A DNA stretch of 64,000 nucleotides from Pseudomonas sp. MWU15-20650 (lineage in GTDB: Bacteria > Pseudomonadota > Gammaproteobacteria > Pseudomonadales > Pseudomonadaceae): NCBI RefSeq assembly GCF_023242475.1, contig NZ_JALJFG010000008.1, forward strand, positions 62,001 to 126,000. The letters run 5' to 3'. Position 1 is the first letter of the stretch; each line of letters opens with the position of its first letter. The notes below the pieces were generated by a model. The model saw only the letters and a list, made by a program, of their open reading frames with translations, made no database searches and had not been told where the DNA came from. The translations under genes and the position numbers were made by a program. Positions 19,381 through 28,681 of the stretch are shown one piece after another.

Positions 19381-20366
19381 AGGGGCTTGCCCGCCCATTG
19401 GCCGGTCAGGGTCTTGAGAAACAGGATGATCAGGTCCTTGTCTTCCTGGCTCGGATTACGCCCCAGTTGAAACTTGAACATCACGTCCACGGCCTCCTCC
19501 AGTGTCTTGGCCGAAGCGTCGTGAAAGTACGGCGCGGTGACCGCCACATTCCGCAGGCTGGGCACCTTGAACACGTAGCGGTCCTCCTCGTCCTGGGTCA
19601 CCAGGTAGCGCCCCAGGTCTGATTCAACCGGGTTGCCGCGTGCCTTGAAGTAATCGCCCATCACACCGAACTTCTGGAACATGTTGCCGCCGATGTTCAC
19701 CCCCTGATGGCAGGCGATACAGCCATAGTCCTTGAAGCGCAGGTAGCCGTATTTCTCCTGGGTCGTCAGGATCTCAGTGTTGCCTTTCAAATATTGGTCA
19801 AACCGCGAGTCAGGCGTGAGCAACGTGCGCTCGTAGGTGGCCAGGGCGTTTTGTACATTGGCGGCGGTGACGCCATCAGGGTACGCCTGCTGGAATGCGT
19901 TCTGGTAGGCGGGCAGGGCGGACAGGTTCTGCACCACGGTTTTCCAGTCGCTGCCCATTTCCACCGGGCTGATCACTACTTGCTCGACCTGCGCCTGGAG
20001 GGTATCTACACGGCCATTCCAGAACTGTTTGAAGTTCAGGCTGGCGTTGAACACGGTGGGCGTGTTGATGCCCACGGGTTTACCGTCGAAGCCAATGGAG
20101 AACGGCTTGTTGTCGGCGCCCCCGGTTTCCAGGCGGTGACAGCTGGCACAGGACAGCGTGTTGTTGACCGACAGGCGCGGCTCGTTGAACAGTTGGCGGC
20201 CCAGCTCGACTTTGGCAGGGTCGAGTGTGGGGATCTCCGGTAGAGGTTTCAGTGCTTCGTCCAGCGGCGCGGCCATCAGCGGCACAGCCGTGCCCGACCA
20301 CAGCAGGAGCATGAGGCCGAGGCGATAAATCGAGACGTTGCTCAAGCGAGCACTCCTTGCAAGCAT
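19377..20366 (-). CDS. Di-haem cytochrome c peroxidase family protein
   Basis: Up to 329 residues with an N-terminal signal peptide (LGLMLLLWSGTAVPLMAAP). There are two haem c motifs, CASCH (73-77) and CIACH (216-220). The family (CcpA/MauG) reduces peroxide or oxidises protein substrates in the periplasm. The spacing of the haems and the conserved GKP-GINTPTVFNA segment fit. The best ribosome site (AAGGAG at about 20352-20357) actually precedes a TTG at 20345, so the true start may be eight codons inside the stated one. It follows the GGDEF-EAL gene by four bases and is coupled by ATGA overlap to the sensor kinase, an unusual place for a peroxidase. Confidence 0.9.
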   Translation of the reverse strand: MLARSARLSNVSIYRLGLMLLLWSGTAVPLMAAPLDEALKPLPEIPTLDPAKVELGRQLFNEPRLSVNNTLSCASCHRLETGGADNKPFSIGFDGKPVGINTPTVFNASLNFKQFWNGRVDTLQAQVEQVVISPVEMGSDWKTVVQNLSALPAYQNAFQQAYPDGVTAANVQNALATYERTLLTPDSRFDQYLKGNTEILTTQEKYGYLRFKDYGCIACHQGVNIGGNMFQKFGVMGDYFKARGNPVESDLGRYLVTQDEEDRYVFKVPSLRNVAVTAPYFHDASAKTLEEAVDVMFKFQLGRNPSQEDKDLIILFLKTLTGQWAGKPL

Positions 20367-20370
20367 AGGG

Positions 20371-22245
20371 CTATTGATCGGGCATCAGTGTCGCACTGCC
20401 CACTTGCAGCAACGGGATGAAGTCCTTGGCCGGCAACGCCTTGCTGAATAGAAACCCCTGGCCCTCGTCACACTGCTGGGCCTTGAGGAAGTTCAGCTGC
20501 TCCACGGTTTCCACGCCTTCGGCGATGATATTCAGCTCCAGGCTTTTGCCCAAACTGATGATAGCGCTGATCAGTTGTTCGTCCCGGCTATTTACACCCA
20601 GGCCGTGTACAAATGATTGGTCGATCTTCAGCACGTCGATGGGAAAGCGCCGCAAGTAGCTGAGGCTGGAGTAGCCGGTGCCGAAATCATCCAGGGCCAG
20701 GCGTACGCCCATGGCCTTGATCCTTTGCAGAATCTCGACGGTTTCGTCGACATTCTGCATCAGTACGCTTTCGGTGATTTCCAGTTCCAGTTGGGTGGGC
20801 GGCAGGCCGGTCTGTTCGAGGATGATGGCCAGGTTGTCGACAAAGTCGCGCTGGCGGAAGTCGATCGCCGAGATATTCACCGAGATGCCCAGCGGTGGCA
20901 GGTTCATGCCACGCCAGGCTTGGGCTTGTTCGCAAGCTTGGCGCAATACCCACTGAGTCAGGCGCACGATCAGGCCGCTGTCTTCGGCGACCGGAATGAA
21001 ATCAATTGGGCTGACCCAGCCCGATTGCGGTTGAAACCAGCGTGTCAGCGCTTCGGCACCCACCACCCGCCCGGATTTCAGATCCAGCTTGGGTTGGTAG
21101 TGCAGTACAAATTCGTCGCGCTCCAGCGCCTGGAGGATCGCGCTTTCCAGGTTTTGCTGGTGTTGGGCGTGCAGGTTCATCGCTTCGGTATAAAAACTGA
21201 AGTCGTTCGGGCCCCGTTCCTTGCTGTTGTGCATGGCCGTTTCAGCGTGTTTGATCAACCCCACCGCATTGGCGGTGTCGCTGGGGTAGAGGCTGATACC
21301 CAGGCTGGCCGTGACACTCAGGTCATGCCCCGCGATGTGGCGAGTATCGCTGACGGCCTTGAGCACCTTTTGCGCAATGTGCTGGGTTTGCTGGGGAGGC
21401 TGGATGTCGTTGAGCAAGATCACGAACTCGTCGGAGCCGTAGCGAAACACCGAGTCGGACTCACGCACTGTCGCCACCAGGCTTTGGCTGACTTGCTGGA
21501 GCACCTCGTCACCTGCCGGGTAACCCAGGGCATTGTTGATGCGTTTGAAGCGGTCAAGGCCGATAAACATCACCGCCAGTTGCGTGTCATGCCGCCGGCC
21601 CATTGCAATGGCTTGGGTCAGGCGGTCACCCAGCAACGTGCTGTTGGGCAATTGCGTGAGCGCGTCGTATTGCAACAGGTGCGAAACCTTGAGCAGTTCC
21701 TGCACACGTTCTTCAATGGTGCGCTCCAGGCCGATCACCTTCAGCGCGACGTCTTGGGCGAGTTGCCATTTCCAGGTCAGGGCGCTGGCCATCTGGCGGA
21801 TTTCCAGATGGTCGAAGGGCTTTTTCAGGATCAGTAACTGATCGTTGTATTTCAACCGTGCTTCGATGGCTTCAAAAGAATAGTCCGAATAGGCCGTGCA
21901 CAGGGCGATTTGCAGGTTGGGGTCGACGCTCCACAGCGCTTCGATGGTTTGCAAACCGTCCCAGCCGGGAGGCATGCGCATATCGATAAACACCATGGCA
22001 TAGGGTGCACAGGCGTCCAGGGCCTTGTTCACCAGCACCAGCGCTTCCTCGCCCTGGTAGGCCGAGTCCAGCTCAAAGGCTTGGCGTACCGGCGCTGCGC
22101 TGCCGAAAAGGGTGGACTCCAAGGTGTCCAACGAGGGTTCGCCGTGCTCATCGGCGCAGAGAATCTTGCGAAAGTCCTGGTGGATCGAGGCGGTGTCATC
22201 CACGATCAGAATGCGACGGTTGGCCCGCGCGGCGTGTGTGTTCAT
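20371..22245 (-). CDS. REC-GGDEF-EAL protein (cyclic-di-GMP turnover)
   Basis: 624 residues. A receiver domain (10-155; Asp88 phospho-acceptor, Lys141) is followed by a linker, a GGDEF domain and an EAL domain. The GGDEF signature reads GSDEF (270-274), so cyclase activity is doubtful. The EAL part retains EAL (398-400), the NISAIDF and EITESVL motifs, DDFGTGYSSL and AEGVETVEQ, so it should be an active phosphodiesterase. It heads the four-gene operon and probably receives phosphate from one of the two kinases in it. A 256-base divergent promoter region separates it from the REC-HD gene. Confidence 0.92.
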   Translation of the reverse strand: MNTHAARANRRILIVDDTASIHQDFRKILCADEHGEPSLDTLESTLFGSAAPVRQAFELDSAYQGEEALVLVNKALDACAPYAMVFIDMRMPPGWDGLQTIEALWSVDPNLQIALCTAYSDYSFEAIEARLKYNDQLLILKKPFDHLEIRQMASALTWKWQLAQDVALKVIGLERTIEERVQELLKVSHLLQYDALTQLPNSTLLGDRLTQAIAMGRRHDTQLAVMFIGLDRFKRINNALGYPAGDEVLQQVSQSLVATVRESDSVFRYGSDEFVILLNDIQPPQQTQHIAQKVLKAVSDTRHIAGHDLSVTASLGISLYPSDTANAVGLIKHAETAMHNSKERGPNDFSFYTEAMNLHAQHQQNLESAILQALERDEFVLHYQPKLDLKSGRVVGAEALTRWFQPQSGWVSPIDFIPVAEDSGLIVRLTQWVLRQACEQAQAWRGMNLPPLGISVNISAIDFRQRDFVDNLAIILEQTGLPPTQLELEITESVLMQNVDETVEILQRIKAMGVRLALDDFGTGYSSLSYLRRFPIDVLKIDQSFVHGLGVNSRDEQLISAIISLGKSLELNIIAEGVETVEQLNFLKAQQCDEGQGFLFSKALPAKDFIPLLQVGSATLMPDQ

Positions 22246-22501
22246 GACGCGCTTCGCAGTTGCGCACGGCTAGAGAGCATAACGGTTCCTTCCCTGCTTC
22301 CATCTTTGAGCGGAGCACAGACTTCCTGTGACAGCATAGTCGAGCTCCCTTGATCTCGACGGCCTGTTGGCGTCAAATCAACCTGGCGCCTGCACGACGT
22401 CCCAAAGAGCATCAGTCGGCCTGGATCTTCCAGTGACGGCACAAGGTACGACGCAACGGTTCAATTTAGCTCAATTTGGATTTATTTAAAGGCAGAGCCA
22501 C

Positions 22502-23815
22502 ATGGATGAACAACTCGCTAGCAAGTCCACTGTTCTGCTGGTCGACGATGAAGAATCGATCCTGAACAGCCTGCGCCGCCTGTTGCGCGGCCAGCCCTAT
22601 GAGCTGGTGTTGGCCACCAGCGGTGCGCAGGCGCTGGAGATCATGGCTAGCCGGCCCATTGACCTGGTGATGAGCGATGCACGCATGCCCGGCATGGACG
22701 GGGCGACGCTGTTGGCTGAGGTGCACCGTCTGTACCCCACCACCAGCCGTATCCTGCTGACCGGTTATGCCGACCTGACGACCATCATCAAGGCGATCAA
22801 CGAAGGGCAGATCCACCGTTACATCAGCAAACCCTGGAATGACGAAGAGCTGCAGTTGGTGTTGCACCAGTCCCTCGAGCATCAGCGCCTGGAACGCCTG
22901 GCGCGGGCACAGAGCGAGCAGCTCAAGGTCCTCAACGCCACGCTGGAAAAACGTGTGGCGTCGCGCACCTCCGAATTGCAGCAGACCGCCGACATGCTTG
23001 ACCTGGCCTACGACGAACTCAAGCGCAGCTACGTGACCGGCACTGAAGTGTTTTCGCTGTTGGCCAACCTGCGCTTGCCCAAGGACAAACAGACCAACCG
23101 TGCGTTGATCGAACTGATCCGCGTGTACTGCGCCGCCCAGTCCATCGATGAAGCCACGACGCGTGACCTGACCATGGCGGCGGCGTTGTACAACATCGGC
23201 AAGTTGAGCTGGAGCGACAACATGATGGTTGCACCGTCGGACAAACTGCACAGCACCGACCGCGGCTTGTATCGTGAGTACCCGGCGCAAAGCGAATCGC
23301 TGCTGATGGCCCTGGAACCGATGAAGGATGCCGCCCGGATCATTCGTCATCACCAGGAGCGTTGGGACGGCTCGGGGTTTCCCGACCACCTCAAGGGTGA
23401 TGCTATTCCGCGGGAGTCGCGGCTGTTGAAATTGGCCGTGGACTTCATCGAGTTGCAGAAAGGCTTGATCCTTGAACGGCATTTGAACAGCGACGAATCC
23501 CTGCTGTATATCCGCAAATACGCCGGTCGCCTGTATGACCCGGAGTTGGTCGAGGATTTTGTCCTGGCCTGCGCGACCTTCCTGAGCGATGTGACCCTGG
23601 GGGACCCCTGCGTCAAGGCCCTCACCACTCGAGAACTGGAAGCCGGTATGGTCCTGGCACGCAACCTCAATGCCGATAACGGTATGCTGTTACTGAACGC
23701 CGGCAAGGTGCTGAACTTGCCATTGGTGGACAAATTGATCGCCTTCGAGGCAATGGAAGGCGCGAAATACTGCGTATTTATTAAACAACTTGACGAGACA
23801 CCGAATCTTTCATGA
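22502..23815 (+). CDS. REC domain protein with degenerate HD-GYP domain
   Basis: 437 residues: receiver (8-125, Asp59 in VMSDARMP), coiled coil (130-175) and an HD-GYP-like domain (180-350). The signature positions are altered: the HD pair reads YN (230-231, LYNIGKL), HHE reads HHQ (283-285), and GYP reads GFP (DGSGFP, 289-294). Loss of the HD metal ligands predicts no phosphodiesterase activity, leaving a binding or signalling role. The start is ATG 22502, with AAAGGCAGAG upstream. It is divergent from the REC-GGDEF-EAL operon, suggesting co-regulation, and is coupled by ATGA overlap to the Nudix gene. Confidence 0.88.
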   Translation: MDEQLASKSTVLLVDDEESILNSLRRLLRGQPYELVLATSGAQALEIMASRPIDLVMSDARMPGMDGATLLAEVHRLYPTTSRILLTGYADLTTIIKAINEGQIHRYISKPWNDEELQLVLHQSLEHQRLERLARAQSEQLKVLNATLEKRVASRTSELQQTADMLDLAYDELKRSYVTGTEVFSLLANLRLPKDKQTNRALIELIRVYCAAQSIDEATTRDLTMAAALYNIGKLSWSDNMMVAPSDKLHSTDRGLYREYPAQSESLLMALEPMKDAARIIRHHQERWDGSGFPDHLKGDAIPRESRLLKLAVDFIELQKGLILERHLNSDESLLYIRKYAGRLYDPELVEDFVLACATFLSDVTLGDPCVKALTTRELEAGMVLARNLNADNGMLLLNAGKVLNLPLVDKLIAFEAMEGAKYCVFIKQLDETPNLS

Positions 23816-24228
23816 GCCATTCAACGATCCGTATCGCCGCGGCCCTCCTGATCGGCCGCAATGGCCAAACCCTGCTGGTGCGCAAGCGCGGCACCCAAGC
23901 CTTCATGCAGCCTGGCGGCAAGATCGACGCCGGTGAACAACCCGTCGAGGCCCTGGTGCGCGAGTTGCACGAGGAGCTGAACCTGCTCATCGACCCTGAT
24001 GACGCCGTCTACCTGGGCCACTTCTCGGCCCCTGCGGCCAACGAACCAGGGTTCACCGTACACGCGCAGTTGTTCCAAGTGCAGATCGATGTGGCGGTGA
24101 CCCCGGCGGCGGAGATTGAAGAGGTGCGCTGGATCGACCCGGCTGGCGACGGTGGCTTGCACTTGGCCCCCTTGACCCGTGACCTGATCCTGCCGTTTTA
24201 CCGCGCTTCGCTGGCCGAACCGGCCTGA
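23812..24228 (+). CDS. Nudix hydrolase
   Basis: 138 residues. The Nudix box GKIDAGEQPVEALVRELHEELNL is complete (GX5EX7REUXEEXGU, with L for the last G). It hydrolyses a nucleoside diphosphate linked to another group; the substrate is not predictable. It overlaps the upstream REC-HD gene (ATGA) and the downstream GNAT gene (TGATG), so all three are translated together. Confidence 0.9.
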   Translation: MSHSTIRIAAALLIGRNGQTLLVRKRGTQAFMQPGGKIDAGEQPVEALVRELHEELNLLIDPDDAVYLGHFSAPAANEPGFTVHAQLFQVQIDVAVTPAAEIEEVRWIDPAGDGGLHLAPLTRDLILPFYRASLAEPA

Positions 24229-24737
24229 TGCCCTTGATGATCCGTGCACTGGGCGCCGATGACGCCGAGGCTTATCGGGCCTTGATGCTTGAGGCTTATG
24301 GCGCCTATCCCCAGGCATTTACCTCCAGTGTGGCCGAGCGTGCAGCGATGCCGTTGAGCTGGTGGCAAAAGCGCCTTGATCATCCGCTGGATCGGCTGCT
24401 GGGTGGTTTCGATGGCGAGCAGTTGGCAGGGATTGTCGGCCTGGCATTCGAGCCGCGAGAAAAGGCCAGGCACAAGGTCACGTTGTTTGGCATGTACGTG
24501 ACCCACGCGCATCAACAGAAGGGGGTGGGCCGCCGATTGGTGGAGGCGGCGCTCCTTGAGGCGCGCCAACACCCGCGGCTCAAACTGATTCAATTGACTG
24601 TCACCGCCGGCAATGACGCCGCGATTGCCCTGTACCGGCGGTGCGGTTTTATCCAATACGGCCTGGAACCGCTGGCAGTGAGGGTGGGCGTCGAGTATTT
24701 CGACAAGCTCCACATGTGGCGCGAGCTGACGCCCTAG
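24228..24737 (+). CDS. GNAT family N-acetyltransferase
   Basis: 169 residues with a typical GNAT fold: the acetyl-CoA binding stretch THAHQQKGVGRRLVEAAL and the C-terminal VTAGNDAAIALYRRCGFIQYG. The acceptor is unknown. Its start shares bases with the Nudix stop. Its TAG stop shares the palindrome CTAG (24734-24737) with the stop of the convergent metR gene. Confidence 0.9.
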   Translation: MPLMIRALGADDAEAYRALMLEAYGAYPQAFTSSVAERAAMPLSWWQKRLDHPLDRLLGGFDGEQLAGIVGLAFEPREKARHKVTLFGMYVTHAHQQKGVGRRLVEAALLEARQHPRLKLIQLTVTAGNDAAIALYRRCGFIQYGLEPLAVRVGVEYFDKLHMWRELTP

Positions 24738-25651
24738 CGCACTGCGCTGACCCCATCCAATGTGGAAAACGACGTGTCCTTGGCCGTGAGCAAAAAGTCG
24801 CGCATATAGGGCGCGTCCAGCATGTCCGCACGAATCCCCGCGTACAGCGTCGCAAACAACCCTTTCTCGCCCAGGCGCTTGGCCTTCACATAGCCACGCG
24901 AGCTGTATTCATGCAGCGCCCAATGAGGCATGCCGCACACACCACGGCCACTGGCAACCAGTTGCATCATCATCACCGTCAGTTCCGAGGTCCGCACCTG
25001 TGCCGGTTCCACATCGGCGGGCTCCAGGAAGCGAGTGAAGATGTCCAGGCGGTCGCGTTCCACCGGGTAGGTGATCAGGGTTTCGGTCAGCAGGTCTTCG
25101 GGCACGATATACGGCTTGTTCGCCAGCGGGTGCTGGTTGGCTACCGCCAGCATGGCCTCGTAGGTGAACAGCGGCACGTAGGTGATGCCGGCCAGTTCCA
25201 GCGGGTCGGAGGTGACCACCAGGTCCAGGTCGCCACGGGCCAGGGCCGGCAGTGGGGCGAAGGCGAAACCGGACGCCAGGTCCAGTTCGACCTCGGGCCA
25301 GGCATCGCGGAACTGGTCGATGGTCGGCATCAGCCATTGGAAGCAGCTGTGGCACTCGATCGCCATATGCAAACGCCCGGCGGTGCCGCCGGCCAAGCGC
25401 GCGATGTCACGCTCGGCACCGCGCAGCAACGGCAGCGTGGCGTCGGCCAGTTGCAGCAGGCGCAGGCCGGCGCTGGTGAAGCGCAGCGGCTTGGTCTTGC
25501 GCACGAACAGCGGCATGCCCAGGCGCTCCTCCAGCTCCTTGAACTGGTGGGACAGTGCCGATTGCGTCAGGTGCAGGCGCTCGGCGGCTTCCACCAGGCT
25601 GTCGGCTTCGCGCAGGGCGTGCAGGGTTTTGAGGTGGCGAATTTCGAGCAC
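24734..25651 (-). CDS. metR: LysR-type regulator MetR
   Basis: 305 residues. The N-terminal winged helix is MLEIRHLKTLHALREADSLVEAAERLHLTQSALSHQFKELEERLG, followed by the effector domain typical of MetR (GRLHMAIECHSCFQWLMP). MetR activates methionine biosynthesis genes such as metE/metH, with homocysteine as co-inducer. None of those genes is adjacent. It is divergent from the alpha/beta hydrolase gene, whose upstream region may contain a MetR site. The start is ATG 25651. Confidence 0.93.
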   Translation of the reverse strand: MLEIRHLKTLHALREADSLVEAAERLHLTQSALSHQFKELEERLGMPLFVRKTKPLRFTSAGLRLLQLADATLPLLRGAERDIARLAGGTAGRLHMAIECHSCFQWLMPTIDQFRDAWPEVELDLASGFAFAPLPALARGDLDLVVTSDPLELAGITYVPLFTYEAMLAVANQHPLANKPYIVPEDLLTETLITYPVERDRLDIFTRFLEPADVEPAQVRTSELTVMMMQLVASGRGVCGMPHWALHEYSSRGYVKAKRLGEKGLFATLYAGIRADMLDAPYMRDFLLTAKDTSFSTLDGVSAVR

Positions 25652-25834
25652 GGGCTCTCCATGAGGGCAATTTGTGACAAAGCGGGATAGCGTGAGTTTG
25701 TCTCATGTTGCAAGGCGTTGTCGACTACGACCGCTGGGCACTCTTCATCAAACTGTCATGGAACTGTGGCAGCGCGCTTGAACAAACTTCATCAGACTCG
25801 CGCTCTACTGGGGTTCTGTGTTTCGGTGTTTTTC

Positions 25835-26854
25835 ATGCGCGTGTTGCTTTTACTGGCCGCTCTATTATTCGGCCTGCCGTCTTTTGCGGCTTCTCGATGT
25901 GACGTCAATGTCCCGACCCAAACGGTCGACCTGGAAAAGGTCAGCATCGCCTACCAGAGCATCGGCCGTGCGTCCGATCCTGCGTTGCTGCTGGTCATGG
26001 GCCTGGGCGGGCAGTTGATCCATTGGCCGGATGAAGTGGTGGTGGCCTTGTGCGAACAGGGTTTTCGGGTCATCCGCTACGACAACCGTGATGTCGGCCT
26101 GTCTACCTGGCGCCAGGCACCGGCCAGCGCCAACCTGACCTTTGAAGTGCTGCGCTACAAGCTCGGCCTGCCGGTCGCGGCGCCGTACACGCTGACTGAC
26201 ATGGCCGATGACGCGCTGGGGCTGATGGATGCCTTGCAGGTCCAGCAATTCCATGTGCTGGGCGCGAGCATGGGCGGCATGATCGCCCAGCACCTGGCGG
26301 CCATGGCGCCGCAACGGGTCGAGAGCCTGACCCTGGTCATGACCAGCTCCGGCGCTGAAGGCTTGCCGGCGCCGAACGCGGCGTTGGTGCAGTTACTGTC
26401 ACGGCGCAGCGCGCCCAATCGCGAAGTGGCGTTGGAGCAGCAGGCCGACCTGTTGGCGGCGCTGGGTAGCCCTTATGTGAAAGATGATCGCCAAGTGCTG
26501 CTGCACCAGGCGGCGCTGTCCTATGATCGCGCCTTCAACCCGGATGGGGTGAAGCGTCAGATCATGGCGATTCTGGCCGAGCCGAGCCGCGTGCCCTTGC
26601 TCAACCAATTGCGTGTGCCAACCCTGGTGGTGCATGGCACCGCCGATCCCTTGTTGCCGGTGATGCACGGTGTGCACCTGGCCGCGCATATCCAGGGCAG
26701 CCAATTGAAATTGATTCCTGGCATGGCCCATCGTTTCCAGGAAGCCTTCAAGGCCCCACTGCTGACGGCGGTGCTGCCGTATCTCAAGGCTCATCGCGAA
26801 GACGCCGCGCACTGGGCGCAGATTGACCTGGGCGGGCCTTCGAAGGTGTTGTGA
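25835..26854 (+). CDS. Exported alpha/beta hydrolase
   Basis: 339 residues from ATG 25835; longer upstream starts (TTG 25718) are possible but would bury the signal peptide [19 protein letters not shown]. The catalytic triad is visible: the nucleophile Ser in GASMGGM, the acid in GTADPLLP and the His in GMAHRF. The family hydrolyses esters or acts on lactones or haloalkanes; the substrate is unknown. The ribosome site is weak for either start. It is divergent from metR and 61 bases upstream of the DsbA-like gene. Confidence 0.85.
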   Translation: MRVLLLLAALLFGLPSFAASRCDVNVPTQTVDLEKVSIAYQSIGRASDPALLLVMGLGGQLIHWPDEVVVALCEQGFRVIRYDNRDVGLSTWRQAPASANLTFEVLRYKLGLPVAAPYTLTDMADDALGLMDALQVQQFHVLGASMGGMIAQHLAAMAPQRVESLTLVMTSSGAEGLPAPNAALVQLLSRRSAPNREVALEQQADLLAALGSPYVKDDRQVLLHQAALSYDRAFNPDGVKRQIMAILAEPSRVPLLNQLRVPTLVVHGTADPLLPVMHGVHLAAHIQGSQLKLIPGMAHRFQEAFKAPLLTAVLPYLKAHREDAAHWAQIDLGGPSKVL

Positions 26855-26915
26855 AGTTGGTGTATCGTGCAACCTTTATGTATGGCGCACATTACTGCCA
26901 GCGAGGTTGCCTGCC

Positions 26916-27569
26916 ATGAGTACTCCCCTGAAAATCGATTTCGTCAGCGATGTGTCTTGCCCTTGGTGCATCATCGGCCTGCGTGGCTTGACCGAGGCCC
27001 TTGACCAGCTGGGTAGCGAAGTGCAGGCCGAGATCCATTTCCAGCCGTTCGAACTGAACCCGAATATGCCTGCCGAAGGTCAGAACATCGTCGAGCACAT
27101 CACCGAAAAGTACGGTTCCACCGCCGAAGAGTCCCAGGCCAACCGTGCGCGTATCCGCGACATGGGCGCTGCGCTGGGCTTTGCCTTCCGTACCGACGGC
27201 CAGAGCCGTATCTACAACACCTTCGATGCCCATCGCCTGCTGCATTGGGCCGGGCTTGAGGGTTTGCAGTACAACCTCAAGGAAGCGCTGTTCAAGGCCT
27301 ATTTCAGCGATGGCCAGGACCCGTCCGACCACGCGACCCTGGCGATCATCGCCGAAAGTGTCGGCCTGGACATCAAGCGCGCCGCCGAGATTCTCGCCTC
27401 TGACGAATATGCCGCCGAAGTCCGTGAGCAGGAGCAACTGTGGATCTCCCGGGGCGTGACGTCGGTGCCGACCATCGTGTTCAACGACCAGTATGCGGTC
27501 AGCGGTGGCCAGCCGGCTGAAGCGTTTGTCGGGGCGATCCGCCAGATCATCCGGGAAGCCAAGGGCTGA
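26916..27569 (+). CDS. DsbA family (FrnE-like) thiol oxidoreductase
   Basis: 217 residues from ATG 26916, with GAGG nine bases upstream. It has a thioredoxin fold with an inserted helical domain. The active site is CPWC (residues 15-18) in SDVSCPWCIIGLRGL, and the cis-proline region is TSVPTIVFNDQYAVSGGQP. No signal peptide, so it is cytoplasmic like FrnE/2-hydroxychromene isomerase relatives. A role in disulfide or oxidative stress chemistry is likely from the family, but not provable here. Confidence 0.9.
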   Translation: MSTPLKIDFVSDVSCPWCIIGLRGLTEALDQLGSEVQAEIHFQPFELNPNMPAEGQNIVEHITEKYGSTAEESQANRARIRDMGAALGFAFRTDGQSRIYNTFDAHRLLHWAGLEGLQYNLKEALFKAYFSDGQDPSDHATLAIIAESVGLDIKRAAEILASDEYAAEVREQEQLWISRGVTSVPTIVFNDQYAVSGGQPAEAFVGAIRQIIREAKG

Positions 27570-27587
27570 TCGTTTTCTTCAGGTAAA

Positions 27588-27689
27588 TGTGGGAGGGGGC
27601 AAGCCCCACTGCCAGTCAGTTAAGCGCTCGCCACAGTGATAGTGTTCCTTCTGAACTGACGGGCATTGGGGTTAGCCCCCTCCCACAAT
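27588..27689. repeat. REP inverted pair (BIME), G-rich family
   Basis: ATGTGGGAGGGGGC at the left end and GCCCCCTCCCACA at the right end are inverted REP arms, with a nested AGTCAGTT/AACTGAC stem between. It lies in the gap after the DsbA-like gene and before convergent mipA. Same family as the 36 kb array. Confidence 0.85.
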
Positions 27690-27736
27690 CTTTACCCGCG
27701 TTCAGCTTCCACCCTCAGGTCGCCTCGGTTTGGTCA

Positions 27737-28519
27737 TCAGTCAAACTTGTAGCTGATCGCGGTTTGCACCTGGCCCTGGTTCACGTTGCCGGTTTCCTTG
27801 ACGATGGTGCTGTTGGCGGCCGAGCCGACCAGGTGCGTCCAGCTGGCGCTGGTCAGCAGCGACCAATGGGTGTCCAGCGGGAATTCGAAACTTTGGGTCA
27901 GCGTCAGGTTCTGGAAGCCTGCGCTGGCGTTATAGGCACGAATACCCGAGGCCGCGGATTCCTGGGCGCTGACACCGAAAAAGGTCTGGGTCTGGCGGGC
28001 GTCGGCAAAGTGCGCCATCAGGCCCGTGCTGCCGATGATGCCGCCACCGAGTGGGTAGCCCAGCTCACCACCGAGTTTACCCAGCACACCACTTTGGTCG
28101 CGTCCGCCGCCTACCGCCTGGCCGACCTGGGCGTACACGCGCCAGAACTCGGCCGGGGCGTATTGGATGAAACCACCGACCTCGGCCATGTCCGACACAT
28201 CGCGCAAGCCACGCAGCGCACCGTTGGCCGTACGGCCCGGAAGATAATTGATGTAGGGGCCGGCGGTGATGCCGTTGGTATTGAGTGCGCTCCAGGTCAG
28301 GCCGTCGTCGGTACCCAGGCTGACACTGCCCCAATCCAGGTCGGCGTAGGGAATAGGCTGTGTCTCGTAGCGGCTGCCGGTCGGGTCATGGGGCTGATAG
28401 CTGACGCCCGCGCCCACTTCACCTGTGATGCCGTCGGCCCATGCCGTGCCGGAAACGCCCAACAGCCCCCCCAAACCCACGAATAGAGCACCGGTGAATA
28501 CAGCAGCAACCTTGAACAT
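27737..28519 (-). CDS. MipA/OmpV family outer membrane protein
   Basis: 260 residues. A signal peptide (MFKVAAVFTGALFVGLGGLLGVSGTAWA) is followed by a beta-barrel pattern. Typical MipA elements are PYADLDWGSVSLGTDDGLTW, GPYINYLPGR and the C-terminal aromatic-type end QTAISYKFD. MipA proteins are outer membrane proteins linked to murein-synthesising complexes or to antibiotic and metal sensing. No adjacent regulator. It is divergent from the phosphatase operon across a 239-base region. Confidence 0.9.
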   Translation of the reverse strand: MFKVAAVFTGALFVGLGGLLGVSGTAWADGITGEVGAGVSYQPHDPTGSRYETQPIPYADLDWGSVSLGTDDGLTWSALNTNGITAGPYINYLPGRTANGALRGLRDVSDMAEVGGFIQYAPAEFWRVYAQVGQAVGGGRDQSGVLGKLGGELGYPLGGGIIGSTGLMAHFADARQTQTFFGVSAQESAASGIRAYNASAGFQNLTLTQSFEFPLDTHWSLLTSASWTHLVGSAANSTIVKETGNVNQGQVQTAISYKFD

Positions 28520-28591
28520 TGAACGGTTTCCTTATCTGAACATGCGCGCATTCACGCGCGAAGGGCATCCCTGGCGCAAGCACTCATCTTG

Positions 28592-28619
28592 TTTGTAGCA
28601 AGCTACAAAAATTGTAGCT
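28592..28619. promoter_or_regulatory. Candidate activator site (TTGTAGC inverted-repeat cluster) for the 28.7-36 kb operon
   Basis: Three copies of TTGTAGC in alternating orientation: TTTGTAGC-AA-GCTACAAA (28592-28609), then GCTACAA-AAA-TTGTAGC (28602-28618). The cluster centre is about 80 bases upstream of a sigma-54 promoter, the usual place for an NtrC-type activator. The operon encodes such an activator as its last gene. A role for the divergent mipA gene is also possible. Confidence 0.55.
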
Positions 28620-28681
28620 CCTGTGACACAAATGACTCAATGTATCAGCCAAAGCCCCAGCCCTGCTGGGTTTTGATCAGT

